A DNA stretch of 64,000 nucleotides from Calothrix sp. FI2-JRJ7 (GCA_019359675.1 JAHHGX010000018.1:1-64000), one strand, 5' to 3'. Positions 26,692-34,509 are shown, numbered from the stretch's first letter. Program-made: numbers and translations. The notes: a model not told the origin generated them from the letters alone.

Positions 26692-27167
26692 CTCGTATTT
26701 TTATTGAAACAAAAATTAATCATAAGTTTTCTCTTGACCAAACTTATAAATATTTGTTTCTACACGCTATATGGAAGCAAAAGACTGGTATCTCGAAAAA
26801 ACCTTATGTGCTATTTTTATCTAAATCTGATATTTATTCAGCATGGGCGCCAAGAGAACGGTCTAAGATATTTGAGATAGATAAAACTGCTGCTAGTGTT
26901 GGCAGCTATATAAAAAATAATCCTTTACCTTTGAAGTTAGGATGTATTGATTCTACTTTACATTTGTATGAAGATATTAAGCAAATTTTAGAGTCATTAG
27001 TCATTGCTTCTACAACTTGGCAAACTATTGGTAGTTTTTTACATCAAGAAATAGAGAATACTATTCAGGTATGTAATGAGAACCAAGAAGTGATTAGTAA
27101 ACTTATTCTAGATTTCTTAATTGAGTTAAAGAATCGTAATTTGTTTATAGTTAAAGGTAACGGATAA
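26673..27167 (+). CDS. Hypothetical protein, perhaps a 3' gene fragment
   Basis: 164 residues from a TTG start. I do not recognise a family. Composition is normal for a protein (IYSAWAPRERSKIFEI, LGCIDSTLHLYEDIKQILES). Its start overlaps the truncated GIY-YIG gene on the other strand by 19 bp. There is no good ATG near the 5' end, which suggests that the true N-terminus was lost at the junction that also cut the nuclease gene. Likely a surviving C-terminal part. Confidence 0.4.
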   Translation: MLFRHTSRIFIETKINHKFSLDQTYKYLFLHAIWKQKTGISKKPYVLFLSKSDIYSAWAPRERSKIFEIDKTAASVGSYIKNNPLPLKLGCIDSTLHLYEDIKQILESLVIASTTWQTIGSFLHQEIENTIQVCNENQEVISKLILDFLIELKNRNLFIVKGNG

Positions 27168-27191
27168 GTTAATCTTTACAAACAAAAGTAT

Positions 27192-27250
27192 GGTGCGTGA
27201 AGGTTTCCAGTACTGTGCTTCGTTTTCACATTTTGTAGCCTTCACGCACC
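27192..27250. repeat. Hairpin repeat, GGTGCGTGAAGG type
   Basis: GGTGCGTGAAGG at 27192-27203 pairs exactly with CCTTCACGCACC at 27239-27250. It is a relative of the first hairpin in the 177-bp repeats at 13.2-13.6 kb. The remaining sequence up to 27514 has no gene that I can see. Confidence 0.65.
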
Positions 27251-27514
27251 CTACTATTTAAAATAACTATCCGTTACATCCGTTTTATCCGTTGCCAATA
27301 TTTCTACGTAGACTCGCGGTGTCCTGCCTGACTCCGCTCTATGCTACGTAAACCCACCCAAAGAAGAGTGATTTTTATCTGAGTCAACGATAGAAAATAA
27401 GTATAATTTCTCTCCGTAGATGGGTTGACGTGATAAATCAAGTTGAGTTATGTTACTTGCAATAACATCAGTCAGCTTAATCCATTGATTTACTTACCAC
27501 TGTGTGGAAGGTGA

Positions 27515-27640
27515 AATATGGAGCGGAGGAACCATTTTAGGGGCGTATTTCTATTTGGTTTTTTAAGTAAGAAGCCAGTAGAGGGGACATCTCTCAGTCC
27601 TAGCCCGTCAGCTAACTTCGTCAGCATTGAGAGGAGACAT
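27515..27640 (+). ncRNA. c-di-AMP riboswitch (ydaO/yuaA leader), first copy
   Basis: The conserved blocks of the ydaO/yuaA aptamer occur in order: CGGAGGAACCA at 27523, GGGGCGTAT at 27540, a variable stem, then TAGCCCGTCAGCTAACTTCG at 27601 and CATTGAGAGGA. These match the core of the known c-di-AMP aptamer (CGGAGGAACCGC, GGGGU, CCCGACAGCUAACUC). c-di-AMP binding normally turns genes for osmolyte or ion transport and cell-wall remodelling off. No such gene follows here: the next frames are a 50-residue small protein (27891) and a deleted glycosyltransferase (28106). The riboswitch may be orphaned. Confidence 0.85.
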
Positions 27641-27890
27641 GGGTATCAGGTTTAAAAAAAAACATCTGATTCCGTCGGTATCCTTGGCTGGTATTTGCTC
27701 GCTTCGTTGTACTTGCTCTTGGTTCCAAGGGGTAGATGATTATAGTTAGGCTTTGTCCTAAGTGTCTACTATCATAGTTTGCTGTCAAACATGCAAATGG
27801 TGATTCTCCCATTGCGTACATTTGAATGTGACAACGTGCTTGTAAGCAGTTTTGATGTTAGGCGAAAACCCGCATCCCGGAGTCAAGAAG

Positions 27891-28043
27891 ATGAAATTAA
27901 CGATTCAAATCAGTAGCGAGCTAGCTCAAAGAATTCAGAAAGGAAATTATTCACCATTAGATTTGGATGCATTGATGCGTCTTGTTAAAGCATCGATGTC
28001 GATGGACAGCTTTGAACAAATTCCTTTTAATCAGCGAAACTGA
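27891..28043 (+). CDS. Small unknown protein (50 residues)
   Basis: Starts MKLTIQISSELAQRIQKGNY and continues SPLDLDALMRLVKAS. An ATG at 27891 is preceded by GGAGTCAAG, a plausible ribosome-binding site, so I prefer it to the upstream start at 27852. The pattern of a beta strand (LTIQIS) followed by helices is reminiscent of small DNA-binding or antitoxin-like proteins, but I cannot assign a family. It is the first frame after the orphan-looking riboswitch, 250 bp away. Confidence 0.45.
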   Translation: MKLTIQISSELAQRIQKGNYSPLDLDALMRLVKASMSMDSFEQIPFNQRN

Positions 28044-28105
28044 ATAAACGAAAAATTCCTGTTCAAGTAAACCGCTCCTCAACACACTCATAATCTAATT
28101 TAACT

Positions 28106-28903
28106 ATGCTTCTACCTCAGAAACGCCGTATTGCATTGATTTCCGTTGATGGAGACCCAGCCGCAGAGATTGGTCAAGAAGAAGCTGGTGGTCAAAATGT
28201 TTATGTATTGCATGTTGGGCAAGCTCTAGCTCAACTCGGATGGCAAGTGGATATGTTTACTCGTCGAAGTTGTTCTAATCAACTTAACCAACTTAACATT
28301 GTACAGCACACCCCAAATTGCCGAACCATTCGGTTAAAAGCAGGTCCAGAAGAATTTTTAGGACGAGATTCTTTATTTGATTATTTACCTGAATTCATCG
28401 AAGAATTTCTTAAGTTTCAGGTGCAAGAAGATTATCAATACCCAATTGTTCATACAAACTACTGGTTATCGGCTTGGGTAGGAATGCAGCTAAAGCAATT
28501 TCAACCTTTGATTCAAGTTCATACTTATCACTCGCTCGGAGCAGTAAAGTATCGTACTATATCTGATATATCACCAATTGCGACGGCTCGATTAGAGGTT
28601 GAAAAAGCTTGTTTAGAAACAGCCGAGCGGATAATTGCTACGAGTCCTCAAGAACAAGAGCATCTGCGTCAACTCGTTTCAACGCGCGGAAATGTTGAAA
28701 TTATTCCTTGTGGCACAGAGGTCGAACACTTTGGCTTTGTTGGGCGCCATTTTTCACGTCAACAGCTTTGGCATAGTGTTGCTTTAAAGCTAAGTAAGCT
28801 CTACAGTCAATTAAATCAGGCGCCATCTCACTCCACAATCACTGCTTACCATCGAAAAACACGCCATTCTGAACCAAAAGTTATTCAGCTACTAGCTAAG
28901 TAA
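28106..28903 (+). pseudogene. GT4-family glycosyltransferase with an internal deletion
   Basis: 265 residues, whereas relatives are about 420. The N-terminal half is a normal GT-B acceptor domain: RIALISVDGDPAAEIGQEEA, GGQNVYVLHVGQALAQLGW, then VHTNYWLSAWVGMQ and HTYHSLGAVK. It runs to IIPCGTEVEHFG, where the nucleotide-sugar domain should begin. Instead the next residues, FSRQQLWHSVALKLSKLYSQ, correspond to the far C-terminal helix of the family (pattern W-x-x-V-A-x-x-L-x-x-LY). About 160-170 residues, including the E-x7-E donor site, are missing. The frame is intact, but catalysis is not expected. Confidence 0.65.
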
Positions 28904-29143
28904 ACTTATTTTGTTTGATTTTAAAATTTTCGTAGAGACCGTATTTAATTCCGTCTCTACAATTATTTGATTTACAATTAAGATTTTGTCCAAGACCATG
29001 ATTTTAAACGAAATGTCAAAGAAGCAGTAAAACGCGCGCGAACCACCTGCCAAAGCTGCTTGGCTTCCAAAACACCCTATAATTACTAGCGGACTAATGA
29101 CTGTTGCTAGTTTAATTGCGTTTTTAGAGGAAAAATTAAGCAT
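28892..29143 (-). CDS. Doubtful small frame with a signal-like N-terminus
   Basis: 83 residues. The N-terminus (KLATVISPLVIIGCFGSQAA then LAGG) looks like a signal peptide with an ALA-type cleavage site. The remaining part is hydrophobic-rich and reads through a GTAGAGAC-type repeat at 28932-28960, so at least the C-terminal third is not conserved coding sequence. Either a small exported protein whose 3' end was overwritten by a repeat, or a chance frame. Confidence 0.25.
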   Translation of the reverse strand: MLNFSSKNAIKLATVISPLVIIGCFGSQAALAGGSRAFYCFFDISFKIMVLDKILIVNQIIVETELNTVSTKILKSNKISLLS

Positions 29144-29412
29144 ATTGTAGAAATATAACCGTTTTTGGCGATTGACATTTCGTATCTACATGCTGTATAT
29201 GAAGTTTTCCTAAAATTTTGTCAAGGTTTTTACAAAAATAAGGAGCACCATTAGTTGCTAATGTGTCGTATGTGCCGTTATAACTAATAGAGGTGCTTTT
29301 AAGAGGCATCTATCTATCGACTGAATTTATCGTGTTCCTGTAATTATTTTTATGATTCTCAGGCGCCGTCTCTGTGTCACATGTAGTTAACAATACAAAG
29401 TTAGAGTAGCCA

Positions 29413-29652
29413 ATGACTGTAAATCAAAGTGAAAAACGTCTTCTTTTATTTGTAACTTGCTGTGCGATGGCAGGGTTAGTAGTGGGTGGAGTATCAGGTT
29501 TTACGAATAAGCCTAGTTGTGACGATAATAATATTAGTCAATGTTTAACAGAAGATACGTTATATAGAACCGTTAAGGGAATGACAACAGGATTGGGTGG
29601 GGGAGTAGGCGCCGCATTTGCTATCCATGTTGGGATGGGTTATAAAGATTAA
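29413..29652 (+). CDS. Small membrane protein, unknown function
   Basis: 79 residues. Two hydrophobic segments are seen: LLLFVTCCAMAGLVVGGVSG (about 9-30) and a glycine-rich one, GLGGGVGAAFAIHVGM (about 60-76). Between them is a short polar loop with two Cys (PSCDDNNISQCLTED) that could form a disulfide outside the membrane. No family is recognised. The ATG at 29413 is the only start. It is followed closely by a 28-bp palindrome that may serve as its terminator. Confidence 0.6.
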   Translation: MTVNQSEKRLLLFVTCCAMAGLVVGGVSGFTNKPSCDDNNISQCLTEDTLYRTVKGMTTGLGGGVGAAFAIHVGMGYKD

Positions 29653-29670
29653 TAAGATTTTAGAAACATT

Positions 29671-29698
29671 GTAGAGACGTGATTAATCACGTCTCTAC
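29671..29698. repeat. Perfect 28-bp palindrome, GTAGAGACG family
   Basis: GTAGAGACGTGATT and AATCACGTCTCTAC form a perfect palindrome. Members of the family in this window: 16039-16062, 28932-28960 (imperfect), here, 34450-34477, 36838-36865, 42816-42841, 45883-45910, 51203-51230 (imperfect), 63640-63667. The outer GTAGAGA/TCTCTAC is nearly constant and the inner part varies but keeps its pairing, a sign of selection or a copying mechanism that maintains the symmetry. Confidence 0.85.
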
Positions 29699-29711
29699 AT
29701 TTTGATTAATA

Positions 29712-30371
29712 TTAATCTATATATTGCACGACATCTTGTGTGTCGAATCTAATTTTAGGTCTTTCTGCACTTTTATCTTCAGCAGAACGATACCCAGCAG
29801 GACACACTACAACAGCAGCGTACCCTTGTTCTGGTAATCCTAGTACCTCGTCGTATTTTGAAGGCACAAATCCTTCCATTGGGCAGGTGTCGATACCCAG
29901 TAATGCTGCGGTGGTCATAAATTGCCCCAGAGCGATGTAAACTTGTCGGGTTGACCACTGGTTTAAATCAAGAGGATATGGTGGTTTCTCCATAAACCCT
30001 TTTACTACTCCAGCAAATTTTGCTAAGTTTTCTACGGGTACTTGTTGAACTTCTGCCATCCGCGCGATGTAACGGTCTACATATGCTGCGTCGATATCTT
30101 TTTTAATCGCAAATACTACTAGATGTGATGCGTCTACTACTTGCGCTTGTCCCCAAGAGTGTGGTAACAGCTGCTGACGTATTTCTTGGTTGTTGACTAC
30201 AAAAAATTTCCAAGGCTGTAATCCAAAAGATGACGGCGCCAGTACCATGCTTTGTTCTAGTACTTTCCAGACATCCGACGGGATTTTTTTATTAGCGTCA
30301 AATTTTTTGGTTGCATAACGCCACTTTAGTTGCTCTAATACTGCTTCAGGCGCCGATACTGTGGTAATCAT
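29712..30371 (-). CDS. NAD(P)H-dependent oxidoreductase, nitroreductase family
   Basis: 219 residues, NfsB-like FMN enzyme of the cytoplasm. The FMN-binding N-terminus is WRYATKKFDANKKIP, followed by LAPSSFGLQPWKFFVVNN. The C-terminal part has LGIDTCPMEGFVPSKYDEVL and the flavin-binding VVVCPAGYRSAEDKSAERPK, all as in NfsB. Such enzymes reduce nitroaromatics, quinones or flavins; the natural substrate is not clear. A TTG two codons upstream (30377) is possible, but the ATG at 30371 is better. The gene stands alone, facing away from the riboswitch operon. Confidence 0.9.
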   Translation of the reverse strand: MITTVSAPEAVLEQLKWRYATKKFDANKKIPSDVWKVLEQSMVLAPSSFGLQPWKFFVVNNQEIRQQLLPHSWGQAQVVDASHLVVFAIKKDIDAAYVDRYIARMAEVQQVPVENLAKFAGVVKGFMEKPPYPLDLNQWSTRQVYIALGQFMTTAALLGIDTCPMEGFVPSKYDEVLGLPEQGYAAVVVCPAGYRSAEDKSAERPKIRFDTQDVVQYID

Positions 30372-30408
30372 ACACAATAATCACGATAGTTCCTTACTAA
30401 CTATAACG

Positions 30409-31599
30409 TTACGTATCCAATATTTTAATGGGAAATGTGACTTCAAAGGTTGAGCCTTTGTTGATTTCGGATGTAACTGCTATTTTTCCTTGCAGTAGTT
30501 CTACTAGCCTTGTTACAATCGCTAGCCCTAATCCGGTACTGTTGGGAGGGTACGATTTATCTTCGCGGTTAACGCGGTAATATGGTTCAAATATTTTTGT
30601 TTGGTCTTCTTTACTTATTCCTATTCCAGTGTCAATTATTGCTAATCTCCATTTTTCACTGTCTAACTGTGAACAGTTAATTTTTATACTTCCTGATTCA
30701 GTGTAGTGAATTGCGTTGCTTACTAAATTGGTAACTATTTGTTGTAATTGTAATGAGTCTGTAATAACTTCGATTGGTGCCTTACAATCTACTGTTATTG
30801 TCAGATTTTTAGTACGTGCGAGAAATTCCATCATTTCGTGGACGTTTTTAATAACTTTGCACACGTTTGTAGGTGCAGTTTTTACTTTCAGTTTTCCAGC
30901 GTCAAAGCGCGAAATCTCTAATACGTTGTTGATAAGGCGAAGTAGTTGCCTTCCATTGTTTAGGATATGCTCAATATGCGCTAAATTGTTATACTTTTCT
31001 CTAACTTCGGGTGGTTGTTGCTGTACACGCAAAAATAAATCTGAATACCCAATTATAGAAGTTAAGGGATTTTTTAATTCGTGTGCTAAAAATGAAACAT
31101 TGTCTTGATTTGCACGTACTAAACGATTCAATTCTTCGTTATTTAATTTAAGTTGACTTTGCAACTGTTGTAATTCATGTAACCGCTCGCTTACGTAACT
31201 CTTGAAACATTGAGCTACAGCTTCATCTATTACTGCATCAATTATTCGTATCGCGCGAATCGCTTTTACAGTCTTTATACTTAGTAAATCTTTTTCTATC
31301 GTATCAAATATTACTGCTTTTAATAAATGATATTCTCTTGCAATTTCTGATGGGTCATATCCTTGTCTTGCTCTAAGAACACCATGTTGTAAGCTAGCTT
31401 TGACAATCGTTTGAATATCATCGTCGTGAGACTCGACTAGTACATTTGACATCGCCTTGAGTACGTCAGGAAGATGGTCAATTATAGCGCTCGAACGCAA
31501 ATTGTCAGTACTAGTGATCTGTCTGTCCTTGCGGACTTCTGCCAGCCACTCATTTGTAATTGCGTCGGTCTTTTCTAGCAATAGCTCACTAACATTCAT
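30409..31599 (-). CDS. Sensor histidine kinase with an N-terminal RsbRD-type domain
   Basis: 396 residues, no membrane segment. Residues 1-150 form an all-helical RsbRD_N-like domain (SELLLEKTDAITNEWLAEVR, then HGVLRARQGYDPSEIAREYH). A short coiled coil (about 140-165) leads to HisKA with the phospho-acceptor His in FLAHELKNPLTSIIGYS. The HATPase_c domain has the N box (LQQIVTNLVSNAIHYTE), G1 (IIDTGIGIS), F box and G2 (GLGLAIVTRL). All kinase motifs are complete. The RsbRD domain, named from stressosome-associated proteins, suggests a cytoplasmic stress or partner-protein input. No response regulator gene is next to it. Confidence 0.9.
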   Translation of the reverse strand: MNVSELLLEKTDAITNEWLAEVRKDRQITSTDNLRSSAIIDHLPDVLKAMSNVLVESHDDDIQTIVKASLQHGVLRARQGYDPSEIAREYHLLKAVIFDTIEKDLLSIKTVKAIRAIRIIDAVIDEAVAQCFKSYVSERLHELQQLQSQLKLNNEELNRLVRANQDNVSFLAHELKNPLTSIIGYSDLFLRVQQQPPEVREKYNNLAHIEHILNNGRQLLRLINNVLEISRFDAGKLKVKTAPTNVCKVIKNVHEMMEFLARTKNLTITVDCKAPIEVITDSLQLQQIVTNLVSNAIHYTESGSIKINCSQLDSEKWRLAIIDTGIGISKEDQTKIFEPYYRVNREDKSYPPNSTGLGLAIVTRLVELLQGKIAVTSEINKGSTFEVTFPIKILDT

Positions 31600-31872
31600 T
31601 ATTTATTCTTAAGAATTAGGAATAATATTATTTTTATTGCAATTATTTTAGTCATGTAACTGTCTATAGCAGGAAATACAATATATTTTATCTATCTTAA
31701 GGAGTAATTATAAGTGTGTTTAACTAAGTTAATGTGAATTAAGAGCAGTACAGTCATAAATAATGCTAATCCTAAAGAAAGATAGATATACAGTAGTATT
31801 GATGTTACAATTATGTTAGAGTAAGTCAGCCTAATTCGGCAATAAAAATTATACTTGTTAATACTAAGTGTA
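31600..31872. other. Divergent intergenic region before the riboswitch
   Basis: AT-rich sequence between the kinase start and the riboswitch promoter. I see no gene or repeat in it. Confidence 0.4.
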
Positions 31873-31878
31873 TATAAT
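31873..31878 (+). promoter_or_regulatory. -10 element of the riboswitch-controlled ABC operon
   Basis: A consensus TATAAT lies 8-12 bp before the expected start of the aptamer RNA. No good -35 is found at 17 bp, as is common for cyanobacterial promoters that use activators; TTGTTA at 31855 is too close (12 bp). Position relative to the aptamer is the main support. Confidence 0.5.
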
Positions 31879-31884
31879 CAAAAA

Positions 31885-32065
31885 TTGTCGGAACGGAGGA
31901 ACCACTTTTGGGGCGTATCTTTTTAAAGTTAGGAGTTAAGAGTTATGAGTTATGAGTAAGAATTAAACTCCTAACTGATAACTTCTAACTGATAACTTAA
32001 TAAAAGAGGAGTATCTCTCAACTCTAGCCCGTCAGCTAACTTCGTAGGCATTGAGAGGAAACTGA
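31885..32065 (+). ncRNA. c-di-AMP riboswitch (ydaO/yuaA leader), second copy, before the ABC transporter
   Basis: Core blocks are ACGGAGGAACCACTTTTGGG at 31893, GGCGTATC, then AGAGGAGTATCTCTCA, TAGCCCGTCAGCTAACTTCG and AGGCATTGAGAGGAAACTG. They agree with the ydaO/yuaA consensus even better than the first copy. Between the first and second halves the variable loop holds an insertion (about 31925-32000) of a repeat reading AGTTAGGAGTTA ... AACTCCTAACT that folds on itself. The ABC permease gene starts about 100 nt downstream. High c-di-AMP would be expected to reduce transporter expression. Confidence 0.9.
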
Positions 32066-32168
32066 AAGGATAGCACTATATTATATTTTTGTTGCAATCT
32101 TAATCAGGTATCCTCGGCTGGTACTGCTCGGATTTTGTGTACCTACTAAAATCTGTTGAGGTTACTCT

Positions 32169-33008
32169 GTGATATTTCAATTAAATTTAGCAGCAATTGT
32201 AGCTGTTGCTGGACAGGCAGTATGGCGCCGTTCAAAACCCTTTATTTTGCGTGATAGTTTTCTGCTGCCTTGTTTGGGCTTTTTGGGGGTAATTTTGTTA
32301 TGGTGGCTAATTGCAATTCTAAATCCTCAACTAATGCCAACTCCAGCAGAGGCACTAGTTGCAAATCTTGACTATATAATGAATCCGTTTTTTGAACGGG
32401 GACCTGGTAACTTGGGGATTGGTTGGTTGCTGATAGCTAGTTTACGTCGGGTGTTGATTGGATTTGGCTTAGGCGCCTTAGTTGCTATTCCCATAGGGTT
32501 TCTAGTTGGTATGTCTAAGCAAGCAATGATGGCACTTAATCCTGTCATACAAATCTTTAAACCTGTATCACCTTTAGCTTGGCTACCAATTGCTTTAGCT
32601 ATTTTCAATCTTGCAGACCCATCAGCGATTTTCGTAATTTTCATTACTTCGCTTTGGCCTACTATTATTAATACAGCTTTGGGAGTGTCGAGTGTTCCCA
32701 AAGACTATATAGATGTCGCGCGAGTTATAGAAATGCCACGTTGGCGCCGAATCATCAAAATCATCCTACCTGCAAGTCTGCCTTATATTTTTACGGGTTT
32801 ACGAATCAGCTTGGGGATCGCTTGGCTTGTAATTGTGGCAGTAGAAATGTTAACAGGTGGTGTGGGTATTGGGTTTTTTGTGTGGGACGAGTGGAGTCGG
32901 CTTAACTTAAACTCAGTTTTTCTGGCAGTGTTTGTAATAGGTTTGACTGGACTATTACTCGATTACGCTGTTGGCAAACTCCAAGAGTTTGTTACCCATC
33001 GTAAATAG
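32169..33008 (+). CDS. ABC transporter permease, nitrate/bicarbonate (NrtB/CmpB) type
   Basis: 279 residues. Inner-membrane permease with about six membrane helices and the EAA-type cytoplasmic loop VIEMPRWRRIIKIILPASLP, which contacts the ATPase. The helices SLRRVLIGFGLGALVAIPIG and FKPVSPLAWLPIALAIF are typical of the NrtB/SsuC group. Family members carry nitrate, bicarbonate, sulfonates or cyanate. The start is GTG at 32169, with GAGG seven bases before it. It is the first gene after a c-di-AMP riboswitch and is followed by its binding protein (35 bp) and ATPase. The order permease-binding protein-ATPase differs from the usual nrtABCD. Confidence 0.9.
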   Translation: MIFQLNLAAIVAVAGQAVWRRSKPFILRDSFLLPCLGFLGVILLWWLIAILNPQLMPTPAEALVANLDYIMNPFFERGPGNLGIGWLLIASLRRVLIGFGLGALVAIPIGFLVGMSKQAMMALNPVIQIFKPVSPLAWLPIALAIFNLADPSAIFVIFITSLWPTIINTALGVSSVPKDYIDVARVIEMPRWRRIIKIILPASLPYIFTGLRISLGIAWLVIVAVEMLTGGVGIGFFVWDEWSRLNLNSVFLAVFVIGLTGLLLDYAVGKLQEFVTHRK

Positions 33009-33043
33009 ATCTTTTCTTGTGACCCATACATTCTAGTAAGACG

Positions 33044-34453
33044 ATGAGTAACACAAATAATAATTGGACGCGGCGCCATTTTATCCAAGGTATAGGAGCA
33101 ACCGCAGCGACTAGCGTGCTGTCTTCATGCGCTGTCAACGCGAACCGGTCGCCACGCGGTTTATCGAAGCAGGCATTAGAAATTGAACAGGTTGTCAACC
33201 CCAAAACTCTCGAAAAACCTAACTTAACTGTGGGTTATGTACCAGTAAACGATTGTGCGCCATTTGCTATTGCGTGGGAAAAAGGATTTTTCCGCAAGTA
33301 TGGATTGAATGTAACCCTCAATCGTGAAGCTAGCTGGGGCACGTCGCGAGATGGAGTTATTTTTGGACGCTTAGATGCTGCACCTGTAGTATGCGGTGCA
33401 GTAACAAACGCTCGTACAGGTGCTGAAGGTGCCCGTCATGCCCCATTATGTGCAGCGATGACGATTCACCGTCATGGTAATGCCTTAACTATGAATAAGG
33501 CGATGTGGGAATCTGGGTTGCGACCTTGGCTTGATTACAACGGAGATTTGGAAGCTTTTGGACGCGATTTTCGTAATTATTTCGAGAAACTACCTCGAGA
33601 AAACCGTGTGTGGGCGGTTGTACTCAGTTCTGCAATATATGAATACTTTGTTCGTTACTTAGCAGCCGCAGCAGGAGTGGTGCCTGATAAGGAATTTAGG
33701 ATTGTGATAATTCCTCCACCGCAGATGGTGGTCAATATGCGGATTGGGGCAATGCAAGGTTATATGGTCGCAGAGCCTTGGAATACACGAGCGATTACTG
33801 GTAACGATGGTATCGGTTTTACCTTTGCCCAAGGACGCGAAATATGGGAAGGACACCCTGATAGGTTACTTGCAGTGATGGAATCTTTCATCACAGAAAA
33901 CCCTAAAACCTATCGCTCATTAGTTAAGGCAATGATTGAAGCTTGTCAGTACTGTAGCAATCCCAAAAACCGTGAAGAAGTTGCCAAAATTATCTCTAAT
34001 CGTTCCTTTACAGGTGCCAAACCAAAGTTGACTCGTCCGGCAATCGTCGGAGAATATGATTATGGCGGTTTTGATGGAAAGAAGCGAGTAGTATCATCAC
34101 CAGAAACAACAATATTCTTTGATTTACCACCAAATTTAGCTCGTATACCCAATGACCATTCAACATTTTTGTGGCAGTCTGAAAGTTTATGGCTGATGAC
34201 GCAAGCAACAAGATGGGGACAGAATAAAGAGTTTCCCAAAAATGCCGAACAGCTAGCACGCAAAGCATGGCGAACAGACCTGTATCGTGAAATTGCAGCA
34301 GAACTGGGCATTCAATCTCCCAAAGAAGATTACAAAGTTGAACCTGCTGAAGCTTTTATTGACAAAAAAGCATTTGACCCTAGTGACCCTGTGGGCTATC
34401 TCAAAAGTTTTAAAATTCGTGCAAATGCTCCTCAAACATTTTTCATGTCGTAG
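33044..34453 (+). CDS. ABC transporter substrate-binding lipoprotein, NrtA/CmpA type
   Basis: 469 residues. The N-terminus has a twin-arginine-like start (WTRRHFIQGIG) and a lipobox ending LSSC at residue 29, so the protein is probably a lipid-anchored periplasmic protein. The mature part begins the NrtA fold with LTVGYVPVNDCAPFAIAWEK, followed by GLNVTLNREASWGTSRDGVI. NrtA binds nitrate and CmpA binds bicarbonate. The ligand-loop segment here (AMTIHRHGNALTMNKAMW) does not let me decide which. The stop TAG lies inside the left arm of a 28-bp palindromic repeat (34450-34477), so the repeat seems to have set the present C-terminus. Confidence 0.88.
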   Translation: MSNTNNNWTRRHFIQGIGATAATSVLSSCAVNANRSPRGLSKQALEIEQVVNPKTLEKPNLTVGYVPVNDCAPFAIAWEKGFFRKYGLNVTLNREASWGTSRDGVIFGRLDAAPVVCGAVTNARTGAEGARHAPLCAAMTIHRHGNALTMNKAMWESGLRPWLDYNGDLEAFGRDFRNYFEKLPRENRVWAVVLSSAIYEYFVRYLAAAAGVVPDKEFRIVIIPPPQMVVNMRIGAMQGYMVAEPWNTRAITGNDGIGFTFAQGREIWEGHPDRLLAVMESFITENPKTYRSLVKAMIEACQYCSNPKNREEVAKIISNRSFTGAKPKLTRPAIVGEYDYGGFDGKKRVVSSPETTIFFDLPPNLARIPNDHSTFLWQSESLWLMTQATRWGQNKEFPKNAEQLARKAWRTDLYREIAAELGIQSPKEDYKVEPAEAFIDKKAFDPSDPVGYLKSFKIRANAPQTFFMS

Positions 34454-34477
34454 AGACGCGATTAATCGCGTCTCTAC
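34450..34477. repeat. GTAGAGACG-family palindrome overlapping a stop codon
   Basis: Perfect palindrome with core CGCGATTAATCGCG. Its second to fourth bases (TAG) are the stop codon of the substrate-binding protein gene. It separates that gene from the ATPase gene. Confidence 0.85.
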
Positions 34478-34509
34478 TGCTACCCTTTCCCCATACTTAG
34501 AGGTATAAA

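Noticed and set aside
27621-27821. 66-codon minus-strand frame over the first riboswitch
   Set aside because: Overlaps the conserved aptamer end and its downstream segment, which explain the sequence better than a protein.
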